A stretch of 64,000 bases of DNA from Ixodes scapularis. Its lineage: Eukaryota > Arthropoda > Arachnida > Ixodida > Ixodidae. The position numbers were made by a program, and so were the translations under genes. A model generated the notes under the pieces. The model ran no database searches. It was not told the DNA's origin and saw only the letters and a list, made by a program, of their open reading frames with translations. The stretch spans positions 30,114,080 through 30,178,079 of the forward strand of contig NW_024609884.1 of NCBI RefSeq assembly GCF_016920785.2, written 5' to 3'. Every line of letters begins with the position of its first letter. The stretch's first letter is position 1. This document shows, in pieces, positions 54,501-63,520 of this stretch.

Positions 54501-56873
54501 CTGAGACCGGTTGGCACGCCAAACTGCTATGGGTTGTAGTTCAGGCCTGAAGGAATAAACTGGCACTTGCCTTTCTCGCAAGAGAGAGTAGAATCTGGTC
54601 CATGAACATGTTGAAGCCGACGTGCTGGCCGTAGCATTTCCTATACACCTAAAATACAAGCAAAAAGGGAGCTCAGATGAAAGCTTGCTGAAATGTCCTA
54701 TGTAATAGTACTTTCAGACTGAGGTAGGAAACAAAAAATAATAGTTACCACCATTAACAACCCGTGCCAGGACAATAGTACTTTTCAGAGTATAGAGTTT
54801 CTACAACATGTATAGGATTTCTACAATATGCAGACCTTGACACCTGCACACAGAAAGCTCATACTTTATGAAAACTCCACTAGCTTCCAGCTAAAAAAGA
54901 ATTTTTTTTTTTAAATTTTTGTTCTTAAAAAGATATAAGCTGTAAACTTGAAATCACTTGATTTTTTTAAATTTTTGCACAAACAACTTTTGGATGACAC
55001 AAAATTCAACTTGGGCTCCAAATCCTCTGTACCATCCGCTTAAAACTAACATGATTGGCTTGAGCGAAAGTGGTCACTGTGTGCATTTCTTTGCACCAAT
55101 GAGTAAAACACCGATGTAAACATTGAGGTTGTTGCAGTTTTGCAAATTTTACTCGGCATCAATGTCTGTGTAATACCCACATTGCAAGGCAAATGGAAGA
55201 GACATCATTGTTTTCATCAGGCAATCGAACGAACAGGTACTGAACAAATATTGCCTTTAAACTTTTGTTCATGTCTCTGTGAATGATGCTGGAATGTATT
55301 AACCCTTTAACACTAGTAAAGAAACATACTATGATTTGGACTAGGGCATGGCTATATTCTTGGAATATTGTGCATTTACATGGTTTTCTCAGATTCAAAC
55401 TGCATTTTTATGAATGCATTTTGCATTCATAGGCCCACCGAATAAAATAAAATATTGGAGCTTTATGGGCGACTTCTGCGACGACCTAGGGTTGGAATCT
55501 TGCAATGCAGGGGCCGAGAAGGAACCTCGATACTATGGAGCTATGGCAAGAGAATGTACCTGGTTCTTCACAACCGCATAGTGGCAGAAGCTCACGGATC
55601 CAGGGCGATCAAATCTCTGGAGTGCATCTTGGAGCACCTTCTTCATGTCCACCTTCTCAAAATCTCTGAGGTCGGCCAGTATTTGGGGGTCAACAGCACG
55701 GCACTCCAGATGGCCAAGCCATTCATTGTAAGGAATGGGACAGTTGCAGGTGTCATGGTGAAGTGGGCCTGTTTTGGAAGCATATGGAGGCTCACATAAA
55801 AAAGATCTCTGGTCACCCCTTCAATCATAACATAATGTACAATGTGAGCAGATAAAAACTTTAATATACACCAGTAACACAAAAGCATAATGCAGAAAAA
55901 GATAAAATAGCTGTGTCTTACCTCTGAGCAGGATAGGAGATTCAGGAAGTGGAGATCCCTTATATGCAATCTCGATTTTGGCTTCAGGGCAGGTCCTGAA
56001 GATCTTGTAGCGGACAAAGAATAAGCCATCCCCGCGGCTTAGCACCTGGGTCCAAATACTGCAGTGGCTCTGTGTGCCCAAGATATTCACGCTGAGGTTT
56101 CCAGGTGCAGACGTAGTGAAACTGTTTGTAGAAGAGAAAACCCAAAAATCCCAAAGAAGCTTGTTTCTCAAAAGCGTTTGTTTAGCTCATACAGTTTAGT
56201 TGGTCGATTGTTCATTCCTTATTTTATCTGGATATGCCCATGAACACACTTCAGACTTTGATAGTTGGGGACAAGCATACCAGAACCTAAACTACACGAA
56301 AAGCATAAACGGATCTTGTCACATGACATAAATTAAGCATTCTTTATGATATCCTTGTGGCATGGTAAAATGGTGGATGCGGTAGATGGCTGTAAGGACT
56401 CTGGCTCCAAGCTTGGACGTAGCCTTGGAATGATCCACACACCACGGCACCACTTCACAGTTGTATGCCGGTTACGTTCGAGAAGGAAAACATGAGGGTG
56501 ATCACCGCAAAAGGGGGCTACTTAATTTTCCTGCTTTTGCGCGTTGAGCGAGGAAGGAACACGAGGTATGGGGGAGGTACCGGCGGTACCGGTCGCTGGT
56601 GGTTACAACAAACGAACGAGCGAGACATAACGCTGAAGAACAAAAGCACGATCCCTTAACTCACTTGGAACCATCGGCGTCGACGACCTGCACGAAGAAG
56701 TACCTGGCCGGTAGTCGAAAGTTGCCGCGCAGTCCTGGTCCGTAGACTCGGACCGACTGTCCAGTGGGGGTGAGACTAGGGGCCCGTTCTTTGCACTCTG
56801 CGATGGGACATTGCTCCGCAGCGGCGGCGACCCGTAGCGCAAATGCCACGCAAGCGACCGCGAGGAACGACAT
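42536..56873 (-). CDS. Protein O-glucosyltransferase 2/3-like (KDELC family), complete
   Basis: ER-lumen glycosyltransferase of family GT90 (CAP10-like); vertebrate POGLUT2/3 add O-glucose to EGF repeats of Notch and fibrillins. Joining 56665-56873, 55922-56121, 55560-55768, 54571-54648, 54291-54463, 45908-46145, 43677-44078 and 42536-42556 gives 1,530 bp, 509 residues plus stop, close to human POGLUT2. Residues 1-19 are a signal peptide ending AAAA. About 22-135 is the filamin-type domain (ARYFFVQVVDADGS, VRYKIFRTC). 190-490 is the GT90 domain with HVGFNMFMDQILLSL, VNLGDWPLE, PFFSWCGS, DIVMPTYDLT, FWRGRDSRQERL, HISFFDFF, INVDGTVAAYR and LVLKQDSEYYEHFYP. The C terminus is HDEL, the ER-retrieval signal. 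Possible N-glycosylation sites include NFT, NLS and NST. One intron is GC-AG. I cannot tell whether it is POGLUT2 or POGLUT3, and an invertebrate single ancestor is likely. Confidence 0.93.
42628..42777. mobile_element. hAT-type MITE, 150 bp, in POGLUT intron 7
   Basis: CAGGCATGTACCCAGG at the left and CCTGGATACGTGCCTG at the right, flanked by the perfect 8-bp duplication TCTGAGGG. A long G-run fills the interior. It lies 72 bp from the HDEL microexon. Confidence 0.85.
43073..43292. mobile_element. Foldback in POGLUT intron 7, 220 bp
   Basis: Arms of about 95 bp: AATGCGAAGCGCAAGTT and GGTTGCGGTGACGTCAGAAC at the left pair with GTTCTGATGTCACTGCAACC and AACTTGCGCTCTGCATT at the right. Short spacer with GAGGTCTACCC pairing. 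Confidence 0.8.
43677..44078 (-). CDS. POGLUT2/3-like exon 7: C-terminal GT90
   Basis: Acceptor TTTTCCTCAG and donor GCTCAG|GTCAGC; 402 bp. It encodes HKYQINVDGTVAAYRLPYLL, LVLKQDSEYYEHFYPRL and HHVLCYYAQLLQEYSLRL, ending SSCACTQAQ. Reading through the donor gives about 74 non-family residues and no ER signal, so a further exon is needed. Confidence 0.92.
44267..45010 (+). mobile_element. TA-flanked element with internal tandem array, copy 2
   Basis: Same ends as copy 1 (CCATAAAATTCTGTAAG and CTTATGGAATTTTACGG, TA on both sides) and the same array with a period of about 90 bp. It lies in intron 6 of the POGLUT2/3-like gene. Confidence 0.75.
45659..45780. repeat. Inverted repeat in POGLUT intron 6
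   Basis: GCCACTTTAGCCAGCAAATG pairs with CATTCGCTCACTAAAGTGG around a GAGAGG/CCTCTC stem; outer GCAGGACAAG pairs with CTTGGTCCTGC. Confidence 0.65.
45908..46145 (-). CDS. POGLUT2/3-like exon 6: catalytic core
   Basis: Acceptor CAAGTGCAG and donor TTCAGG|GTGAGC; 238 bp. It encodes VTLDMLSVQGHGGPAWKDKE, FWRGRDSRQERLDLVALSRR and FFFFRDKMEEYGPQASHISF followed by FDFFR. It is preceded by the 8.1-kb intron 5. Confidence 0.92.
46346..46755 (-). mobile_element. TA-flanked array element, copy 3, truncated
   Basis: Reverse orientation. It begins CCGTAAAATCCCG and runs into array units, but stops near 46755 without the second terminal repeat. It lies in intron 5 of the POGLUT2/3-like gene, 200 bp upstream of exon 6. 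Confidence 0.6.
47040..48469. mobile_element. hAT-type element, 1,430 bp
   Basis: CAGTCTTGGGCAGTAACT at the left and GTAACGTGCCCATGACTG at the right, flanked by the perfect 8-bp duplication GGGTACAC. The GTAAC-rich sub-terminal zones match those of 14756-15250. The interior has short open frames but no transposase domain. Confidence 0.88.
49727..50675. mobile_element. hAT-type element inside the gypsy relic, 949 bp
   Basis: AGTGGTGGTCCAGCCATTTT at the left and GCTGGACCACCCCT at the right, flanked by GCACTAAC and GCACTAAG (7 of 8). Near both ends TTTTGGAGCA and GGCGCA repeats recur many times, likely sub-terminal binding motifs. Confidence 0.78.
50428..50462. other. Perfect palindrome
   Basis: CTAGAGCACTATA, short spacer, then TATAGTGCTCTAG, inside the hAT-type element. 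Confidence 0.75.
51758..51885. mobile_element. Foldback inside the gypsy relic, about 125 bp
   Basis: ATGGTGGAAAATACGCCTAA at the left and TTAGGCATATTTTCCACCAT at the right, pairing through AAAGAAGCACACAGGACGAG and its complement with an 11-bp spacer. Confidence 0.8.
52515..52720 (+). repeat. tRNA-derived SINE
   Basis: A box GGTGGCGGAGTCGTCTAGCG and B box GGGCTCAATCCCC are spaced as in a tRNA. They are followed by an unrelated body containing CATTAAAGACCCCAGG, a tail motif I associate with arthropod SINEs. It lies in intron 5 of the POGLUT2/3-like gene. Confidence 0.65.
53249..54217. mobile_element. 969-bp element with 38-bp inverted ends
   Basis: CTATACTTCGTTTCAGCTTC at the left and GAAGCTGAAACGAAGTATAG at the right; the match continues through CGTCCGAGCGCAGCCAAAG. 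It ends 74 bp downstream of the exon 5 donor. The interior has overlapping open frames of 96-157 codons on both strands; none is recognised. No target-site duplication was found. Confidence 0.75.
54291..54463 (-). CDS. POGLUT2/3-like exon 5
   Basis: Acceptor GTCTTTGCAG and donor GGCAG|GTATGT; 173 bp. It encodes VVLPDVEMLVNLGDWPLER, FFSWCGSNSTRDIVMPTYDL and LEMMGR, all core GT90 signatures. Confidence 0.92.
54571..54648 (-). CDS. POGLUT2/3-like exon 4, GC donor
   Basis: Acceptor CTTGTATTTTAG; 78 bp encoding VYRKCYGQHVGFNMFMDQIL then LSLARK. The donor is AAAG|GCAAGT, a canonical GC-AG donor. The frame joins in phase 0 to exon 5, matching the order in the human protein. Confidence 0.88.
55560..55768 (-). 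CDS. POGLUT2/3-like exon 3: Cys-rich linker into GT90
   Basis: Acceptor CCAAAACAG and donor AACCAG|GTACAT; 209 bp, ends in phase 0. It encodes HDTCNCP and DLRDFEKVDMKKVLQDALQR, then SVSFCHYAVVKNQ, the conserved start of the transferase domain. Confidence 0.88.
55922..56121 (-). CDS. POGLUT2/3-like exon 2: filamin-type domain
   Basis: Acceptor CTACAAACAG and donor CTCAGAG|GTAAGA; 200 bp. It encodes NFTTSAPGNLSV with two N-glycosylation sequons and GLFFVRYKIFRTCPEAKIEI, typical of the KDELC filamin repeat. Confidence 0.88.
56665..56873 (-). CDS. POGLUT2/3-like exon 1: signal peptide
   Basis: ATG at 56873-56871 gives a hydrophobic N terminus, MSFLAVACVAFALRVAAAA, followed by the mature filamin-type domain. 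An in-frame Met 33 codons upstream (56972) would bury the signal, so the later start is chosen. Donor TCCAA|GTGAGT. Confidence 0.88.
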
Positions 56874-56899
56874 AATACTGCCACAACCTTGAGCTTGAC

Positions 56900-57820
56900 A
56901 GGAAGATTCCGCTTCGACGATCAATGCATCTTCCAGTCTAATTTCGTCTGCAAACACCTCTCCGTTGCTCAAGCAAGAGCTTTCCAGCGGAGCCTCGCTT
57001 CACAGGCGCATGCACGAAGCGCAAGTTAATGGTCCCACCTAGACGGGTTTATCAAGACGGCCACGAAGCATCATCATCTTTTCGCGCACGCTTTGAAAAG
57101 AACTTTTCTTGTTGCTCCTCGCGCGGCTCAGCGGCTTGGCTGGCTTGGCCTTCGCCTTTTCTTGGTCGCATCGCACCGCCGGCTACGTCGCCGCCTTCTC
57201 CCCAACTTTCCACTTCCCTCTCGCCTCCTTGCAAGACGCCGCTCAAGCAACTCACTCAAAACCCTCAATGCAAACATACTACATAAAATGAAAAACAGCG
57301 GAAGCGGCTTGAAGCTGCCAAACCAGCTGGACGAATCTTGTAAGTTACATCATTCACAAAGGAAGAAATAAAACCGACAAAACCACGCAAAACCCAGAAA
57401 CAGGAATGTTTCTCGGTGGCTACCCTAGATGACGCCACAAGTCAACAGATTTCAGTAGATTTCAGAGCCACAGGTTTGAATTAAATGAAAAATAGAATAG
57501 ATACCATGATACCAGAGCTCTGCATGATACCACACTGATGATACCATAATAAATACAACAAAATCTGACGCAACCACTGGACGCAACTAGAGCCACTAAA
57601 TGAGCTCTGAATGAGCTGCACTAAATAAGCGTAGCTACCTGGGTAGTGTAATAGAAAACATTATTTTATTGATTATTGCTCAAAGAAAACATGTTTGCGC
57701 TTTAGTACAAGGACAGAGGAAGAACAGAACAGAACAGACGGGTAATACCACGTGACATCGCGAGAACGATCCGCGACCGCCGCGACCGCGACTCGATTTT
57801 GAAACGGCTGGCATAATCAG
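56900..57820. other. Upstream of the POGLUT2/3-like gene
   Basis: The first few hundred bases are GC-rich and probably include the promoter and 5' UTR. No TATA box is placed. Overlapping plus-strand frames at 57029-57371 have no recognised domain. Confidence 0.4.
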
Positions 57821-58290
57821 TAGGGGTGTCGCGAACTTTTGTCGAACCAGATTTTTAGGTCGAACGTTCGGGGTTCGACTGGGTCGAACCGGTTCGACGA
57901 ACCTTCGAACTTTTCACCAGATTCGACCGGTTCGACTTTGTGGACAGTGTGGCCAGACCTTGATACAAGCATGTCTAGGTTTGGAGAATTCTTTATTAAG
58001 AAAAGGGTTATTTTATTTTAGAAACAGTTGCAATTTAAAGAAACTAATTCTAATCACTGAAGAAGTTAATAACTTAATTTTTTTGTACTGTATTAAGTGA
58101 AATAACCAATCAGCGCTGCCCTTAATTTATTTCTTAGCCATCACCATCCAATCCGAAGCCAACTGGCCAGCCTGTCGCGCATGCGCACATGAGTCGAACC
58201 TCAATACAAGGTTCGTCGAATTTTCTACTAAAAGGTCGAAAAAGTCGAACCTGGTCGAACTCGAACCTCGGCCGGTTCGCGACACCCCTA
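57821..58290. mobile_element. hAT-type element, 470 bp
   Basis: TAGGGGTGTCGCGAAC at the left and GTTCGCGACACCCCTA at the right (perfect 16-bp inverted repeats), with the perfect 8-bp duplication ATAATCAG. Many TTCGAAC/GGTCGAAC motifs near both ends. A separate open frame of 60 codons is not meaningful. Confidence 0.9.
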
Positions 58291-58298
58291 ATAATCAG

Positions 58299-59040
58299 CT
58301 GGATACTTCACGGATTGGCTTCGTCTTGGGCTACGGCAAAAAGAAAACAGCAGCGATAGCAGAAAATAGCAGACGATCTCTTTTGGTCATGGAGAAAGCA
58401 CTAGAAGAGACGATAATATTAATGACGGCGTGGTGTTTTCTGAGGTGGCGCCACCATACCTTTTGCTTAGAGTAACTGCACATGCTCCGCTTTACTCTAC
58501 TTTTGCTCACCTTCCTTTTGGGCTGTATATTGAAATCAAAATTCGTTACTTCTATCAGTGAAACATCAAAAATTTGTTCTTATCAATCAGCGCGATCGCT
58601 GTAAATCTAGCACAGGTGCCCTAAACGCGTATGTTCCACGCGTCGTAATTTGCAACGATTACGTTTTGCGGAAATTGCTTCCACACGGTGCAGCGGAACA
58701 GCGCAGGGGGCTTTCTCGACAGTGATATGTAACTTACGTTCGCTCTAACGCAAATATGATTAATCACAAAGAAAACTTCAAAACAGCTCTAGGCAATTTC
58801 TTGGGGATGGAGATGGGGAGGGGTTGTTGACTGATCATGTACATGAAATCTCCGAAGCCTTCGCTGCTTTACAACCATTGCCCTCTCATTACACACACTC
58901 TGGGGAAAACAAAAAGATACTTCCACATCATCTACAGCGTTCGAACATTTTCAGCCTTGAACGTAAGATTACGGAATTCCCTCCAACGCCGAGGACGAGG
59001 ATGCGGAGGAGCTCCTGCTTACGCTCGCACTCTGATAATA
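58299..59040. other. No gene seen
   Basis: Between two hAT-type elements; no recognised coding or RNA feature. Confidence 0.55.
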
Positions 59041-59048
59041 ACAACAGG

Positions 59049-59941
59049 CAGGGATGGGCAGTATTTAAAATACTTTGTGTATTTTGCATTTGTATTTAAT
59101 TACGAACTGGGTAATATATTTGACGTGTGTATTTAAATACTAAAATGTGGGTATTTCAAATACAATTGTATATAAATACAATTTCGTGGGCGAAAATACA
59201 CCCCTCAAATTTATTGTCACGACTCATTTTGCTCATCCTAAGACGTGTCCAGAGCAGGAAGAAAACTACGTTCTGCACCGAATGCAGTGTCTCTCAATCA
59301 AGCACAAGCGTTTAGTGACTTTGTGATTACGGTGCTAGTCCAGGGCAAGAATAGTGACGAAATCGACGTTCACAGGCAGACTGGCTAAATAAGTGCCTGT
59401 GACAACTTGTAAAACTTTCCATCCATACTTTTGCCTGGAACATTCTAAATGCGCGGGTCGTCCAGATTTTCGTAACTGGTACGAGTTGCAACAATAAAAA
59501 ATTCTCTGGCTAGTGCTGCGCGTCTTGGTCGTCTCAGTTCTTTGTTGGTCTATACCAAAATGTTATCGACAAAAAAAGCTGCGTGAAGCTCTGTACTTTT
59601 TTCACCTATTACGTCCAAGCTGATTACTTTTTTTTTTTTTTTGTGATTATATTTCTATTACGTTACTAGAACCTCGCACACTAACTCCCGAGCGTGCAAT
59701 GCAAAATTAAAATGAGATACCCAGAAACACGTTGCAGGTGCCCTGAAGTCGCTGACGCAAATTTTGAGGAATGTATTTGGAAAAGTATTTGGAGGGAGAC
59801 CAAATACATTTGGTTGTATTCGTATCTTGTACTTAAATGCTTTTTTGGAAATGTAATTAGATTTGTAATTAAATACATTTTTGACGAAGTATTTTGTATT
59901 TGTATTTAGGTACATATTTGCATGTATTTTGCCCATCCCTG
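59049..59941. mobile_element. hAT-type element, 893 bp
   Basis: CAGGGATGGGCAGTATTT at the left and TATTTTGCCCATCCCTG at the right, flanked by the perfect 8-bp duplication ACAACAGG. Sub-terminal AAATAC/GTATTT repeats are abundant. Confidence 0.9.
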
Positions 59942-59949
59942 ACAACAGG

Positions 59950-62518
59950 TATACCTTCCCGGGGAAGGTGTACGGTCTGGATGTGATGCAGTCAATTCCT
60001 GCGTTGAAAACAGCAAGTCGAAATAACCACACATAAATGGCTGCACCTCATTCTTTGTCATTTCGAACGTACGCCACCAAAGCCAACGAAGCAAGCGAGC
60101 TTTGATTGGCTTTGACGGCCGTCGCCGCAGAAAGCAGTTCACGAACAGATCACGTGACGTATTTACTCGATTTGATCCGACGTTACCCCCCGATCGAGGA
60201 GGGTTGTGTGAGCAATTACTCCGGAGTAAACAACCCGCTTCTGGAACGTCACGCAGCTGCGGTGGTGCTGTCGACGGCACTGCGCATGCGTAGACACTTC
60301 GCTTCACGAGAATTCGGTTTCTGCGCACGCGCACTGCACACACCTGGTGCGGGAAAACTCGGGCTTGTTTGTAAACAACGTGTCGTTCTATACCACTCCA
60401 TACCGTTTGCAATGTACCAACTGGCCCCTCTAAGCACATTATTGCATGCCATCTAATTAATTTCTAGCGGTGAACCTCAGTGTTTGGAACGCTGCCGGTC
60501 GACAGGATGACAGATCCTATCATCAATGTTAAAGTGATGACTTGCTCTTAAAGAAACACTGCCAGCAAAAAAAAAAAAAAAAATATTGTACTGCCATAAT
60601 AGGACAGGCATGTCTCAAAGTGAATTTTCATAAAAAGAAAGTGTACAATATTTACGTTGCAAAACAGTTTTTGAAACCAAAAATAACCTCGATTCTGCCA
60701 TTTTGCACATAGGTGTAAATATTTTACCATTTTGTAAATTAAAATTTCATCTGAGACGTGCCTGTTCAGTCCAGGCAGTAAAACATCTTGCTGTCGCGTC
60801 CCTAAAAAAAAAAAAAAAATTGTGTGCAATTTTTTTTTCTTTTTTTTTTACAAGTGTGGCTCATTATTTTCAATGTCATCATAACTGATCCATACCATTG
60901 GCACGTCTAGTCCTAGCTGCTTTGCTGTGAGATTCTGCAGTACACCTTCGTACCTTTTTTGTACACATTTAGCTGTATATAGGGTGCGGGTACAACTCAA
61001 GTTTCTATTGTTTAGAAGTCTAACCCAAAGGAACAGGATTTTATGATCCATGTTAGAGTAATGAAGGTTGTGATATTTTGTGCTGTGTGTGTATTTATTC
61101 ATACAACAGTCTAGCCATCTTCACCAAAGGCACAGAAGGTGTCACTTTCAAGTTCACATGTCTTGTAACTTTTCTACTACTTGTGAATGCCATTTCCTGC
61201 TGTTTTTTTTTTGTATTCAGCGAGTGAATCTATAGCCAGTTTCAGGATAGAGCATTCCTTCTGCTCTCGCGTGTGATAGCTAATTTTTTTAAACCTTTTT
61301 ATGGCTTTATTGTACGTCTTCCTGCCATACTATTTTTATTTTCTTATATGTGCCAGATTTTGTGATCTTATTTTCTTTTACTGAATATTGTGATTAACTC
61401 CACATCTATAGTCCACAAATGTGCAAAGGTTTTCAGTAGTTCCGTTCTATACCTTGTTTTTGCCAAAGAGTATGATCCAAGACTGAAATAAACGCTGACT
61501 TCTTCAATTTCAGAAACAATGATTTTTCTATCATTGTGATGCAGTCGTCTTCATCTTGAAGCTATTTGCTACTTATTTGGGCAAATTCTCAAATATCAGC
61601 CTCCTCAGTAATATTTTAGTCACTGCAGTCTACTGTCTACTGTGCAGCGATGGTACAGTTCTCTTAGGAAGCAACACATTTCCCACATAGGAGGCGCGCT
61701 AAAAATGCCTGTGTTTGGTTCCCGACAGATTACTTGGAGATCCCATCACTATGATCTACAGGTGGAGCTTGGTAAATGGTAAGGCTGGAAATATATTTGG
61801 ACCTCAAGATTATGACGGAGTGGGACACCGAGCAATCTCTAAGACGTATTTTTTTCATTGCTGACTTCATTTTTGTATCTTAATATGTTTCAATGGGTTA
61901 GAATTATAACGCTCGTTGTGACGAAAACCCGGCGGTGTCGGCCAGTTTGTAAGCGTCGGTGCGAAAGGGAGAAGGAGGGTGAGAGGGCGACGCATGCGAC
62001 GCTCCCATTGGTCTGAAGCGCTGACATCAGAACGCATCAACCTTTCCCTCTCTCCCCGGCGCTGACAAACTGACAGACGTCGCCGGTTTTTCGTCAAAAC
62101 GGACCCTTTTGTTTTCGTCGAAATCACCTGCACAGCTTGCGCAGAGCCAGAGAGGAGGAGGCGCCGCGTTGTGTCGCGGAGCGGCGGAATATTGCGGACG
62201 TGTTCAGTTGCCGCTTTGCTGTTGGCAGTTGTTCTTCGCTCTGGGTTTCCGTAGTAGTGGTGAGTCTGGATGTGCTGTGATGTCTGTGTGTGTAGTTACC
62301 CTTTCAAACGTCGTGCATCATTTATCTTGGAAAACATTTGCCTCACAAACTTTGTTTCTGAGGAAAATTTGCACAAAATTTTTCGCGAACTTTGGTTGCC
62401 AGAGTATAGAATGCCGCTAAAATTTTTTTAAATTACTCAGTATATAATATTACATACCCCTAAGAAGGCTGGTATTTTAAACATTTGTGCGCACAGTGTT
62501 CGAAAGGGTTAATACGGT
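59950..62518. other. No gene confirmed
   Basis: Holds a 177-codon minus frame (59906-60439) and a 116-codon plus frame over the same bases, neither recognised, and an 84-codon minus frame at 60848-61102, also unplaced. 60,890-61,860 is AT-rich, 3'-UTR-like sequence. 61,990-62,260 is GC-rich. Confidence 0.4.
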
Positions 62519-62601
62519 GGATGCAGTTCCCTTCACGAGTGATATGGATGCGGTTCCTTCCACGAGTGGTATGGATTTGGTTCTTTCCACGAGTGTGATA
62601 T
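62519..62601 (+). repeat. Three-unit tandem repeat
   Basis: Units of 27, 27 and 29 bp, each starting GGATG or GGATT and ending CCACGAGTG(G)TAT-like. Confidence 0.8.
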
Positions 62602-62647
62602 GGATAATCGTATCCAAGGGCGTCGACGTACTCTGACAGGCAAAGTT

Positions 62648-62965
62648 CAGAAAAGGGGCGAAAAAAATTACAGGAAGATCCACTGGCGGAGTTTTAGTCA
62701 ATCCATTTCCATGACCCATGAGAGACGCCACACTCGTCCCCCTTTGGGAAACGCTAACACTGACCCTGGAACAAGGCCACAAAGAGGCTTAAAAAATAAA
62801 GCAAAAGAGAAAGCTAGAAGAGAAAAGTGAAGGGGTCAGCGTTAACGTTTCCTAAGGAAGGACGTGTGGGGCGTTTCCAAGGGTCATGCTAACGCATTTC
62901 CTAAGAATCAACAAATGAATTTTCCTGTAATCTTTATTTTCTTCATTTGCCCTTTTCGCTTGATG
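62648..62965. repeat. Large diverged inverted repeat
   Basis: AAAGGGGCGAAAAAAATTAC at the left has a diverged complement at 62930-62965 (GTAATCTTTATTTTCTTC...CCCTTT). Further pairing runs through the GGGAAACGCTAACACTGACC block and its complement at 62833-62900. Confidence 0.65.
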
Positions 62966-63119
62966 GATTGCAGTCATTGAACCTCCGAATGGTGCACGGG
63001 AAAGCAGACGCATGAGCAATTTTGTTTTTCTTTTTTTGGGGGGAAAGGGGGGGGGGGGGGGGTTGCAGATCGTACCACTCAACATGCTCCCACAAAAGTG
63101 TATTCTTGCTCCCCGAAGG

Positions 63120-63520
63120 AACAAAAATTGCATCCCAAAGGTAAGCTCTATTACACCCCAGCAGGGGTGAAGTTGACCTCTGAAGGGTGTAAGCTGGTTG
63201 ACTTATTGTCCCTATAGAAGGGGTAAGGTACTCCCTTGAAGCATGGGCTGTCACTCCTAGAATGGTGAAGCCCTCAATTGAAAAGTAGGCCCTGTTATTT
63301 CCTAAAGGAAGTAAAATTACACTTGATATAAAGGATATTGCTAGCCACATAGAGTTAAGGTTGTCTCCCCAAGGGAGTGCAGGTGCACCCCGACATAGGG
63401 TGCAATAAGTTGCTCCGAGGTGGAAGGGGTAACTTTATCAACCTTTTAAGCCTAACTAGAGTGACAAATCACTTACACCCTAAAAGATGTAAAGTGGTAC
63501 CTTTTCTTAAGAGAGTGCAC
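63120..63520. repeat. Array of short imperfect hairpins
   Basis: About ten short units in which a GGGTGTAA or AGGGAGT-type block faces its complement a few bases away (TTACACCCCAGCAGGGGTGA, CTCCCCAAGGGAG, TTACACCCTAAAAGATGTAA). No reading frame. A G-run precedes it at about 63041-63062. Confidence 0.55.

Noticed and set aside
59906..60439. 177-codon minus-strand frame
   Set aside because: A 116-codon frame is open on the other strand over the same bases, and neither has a recognised motif. The left end runs into a hAT-type element.
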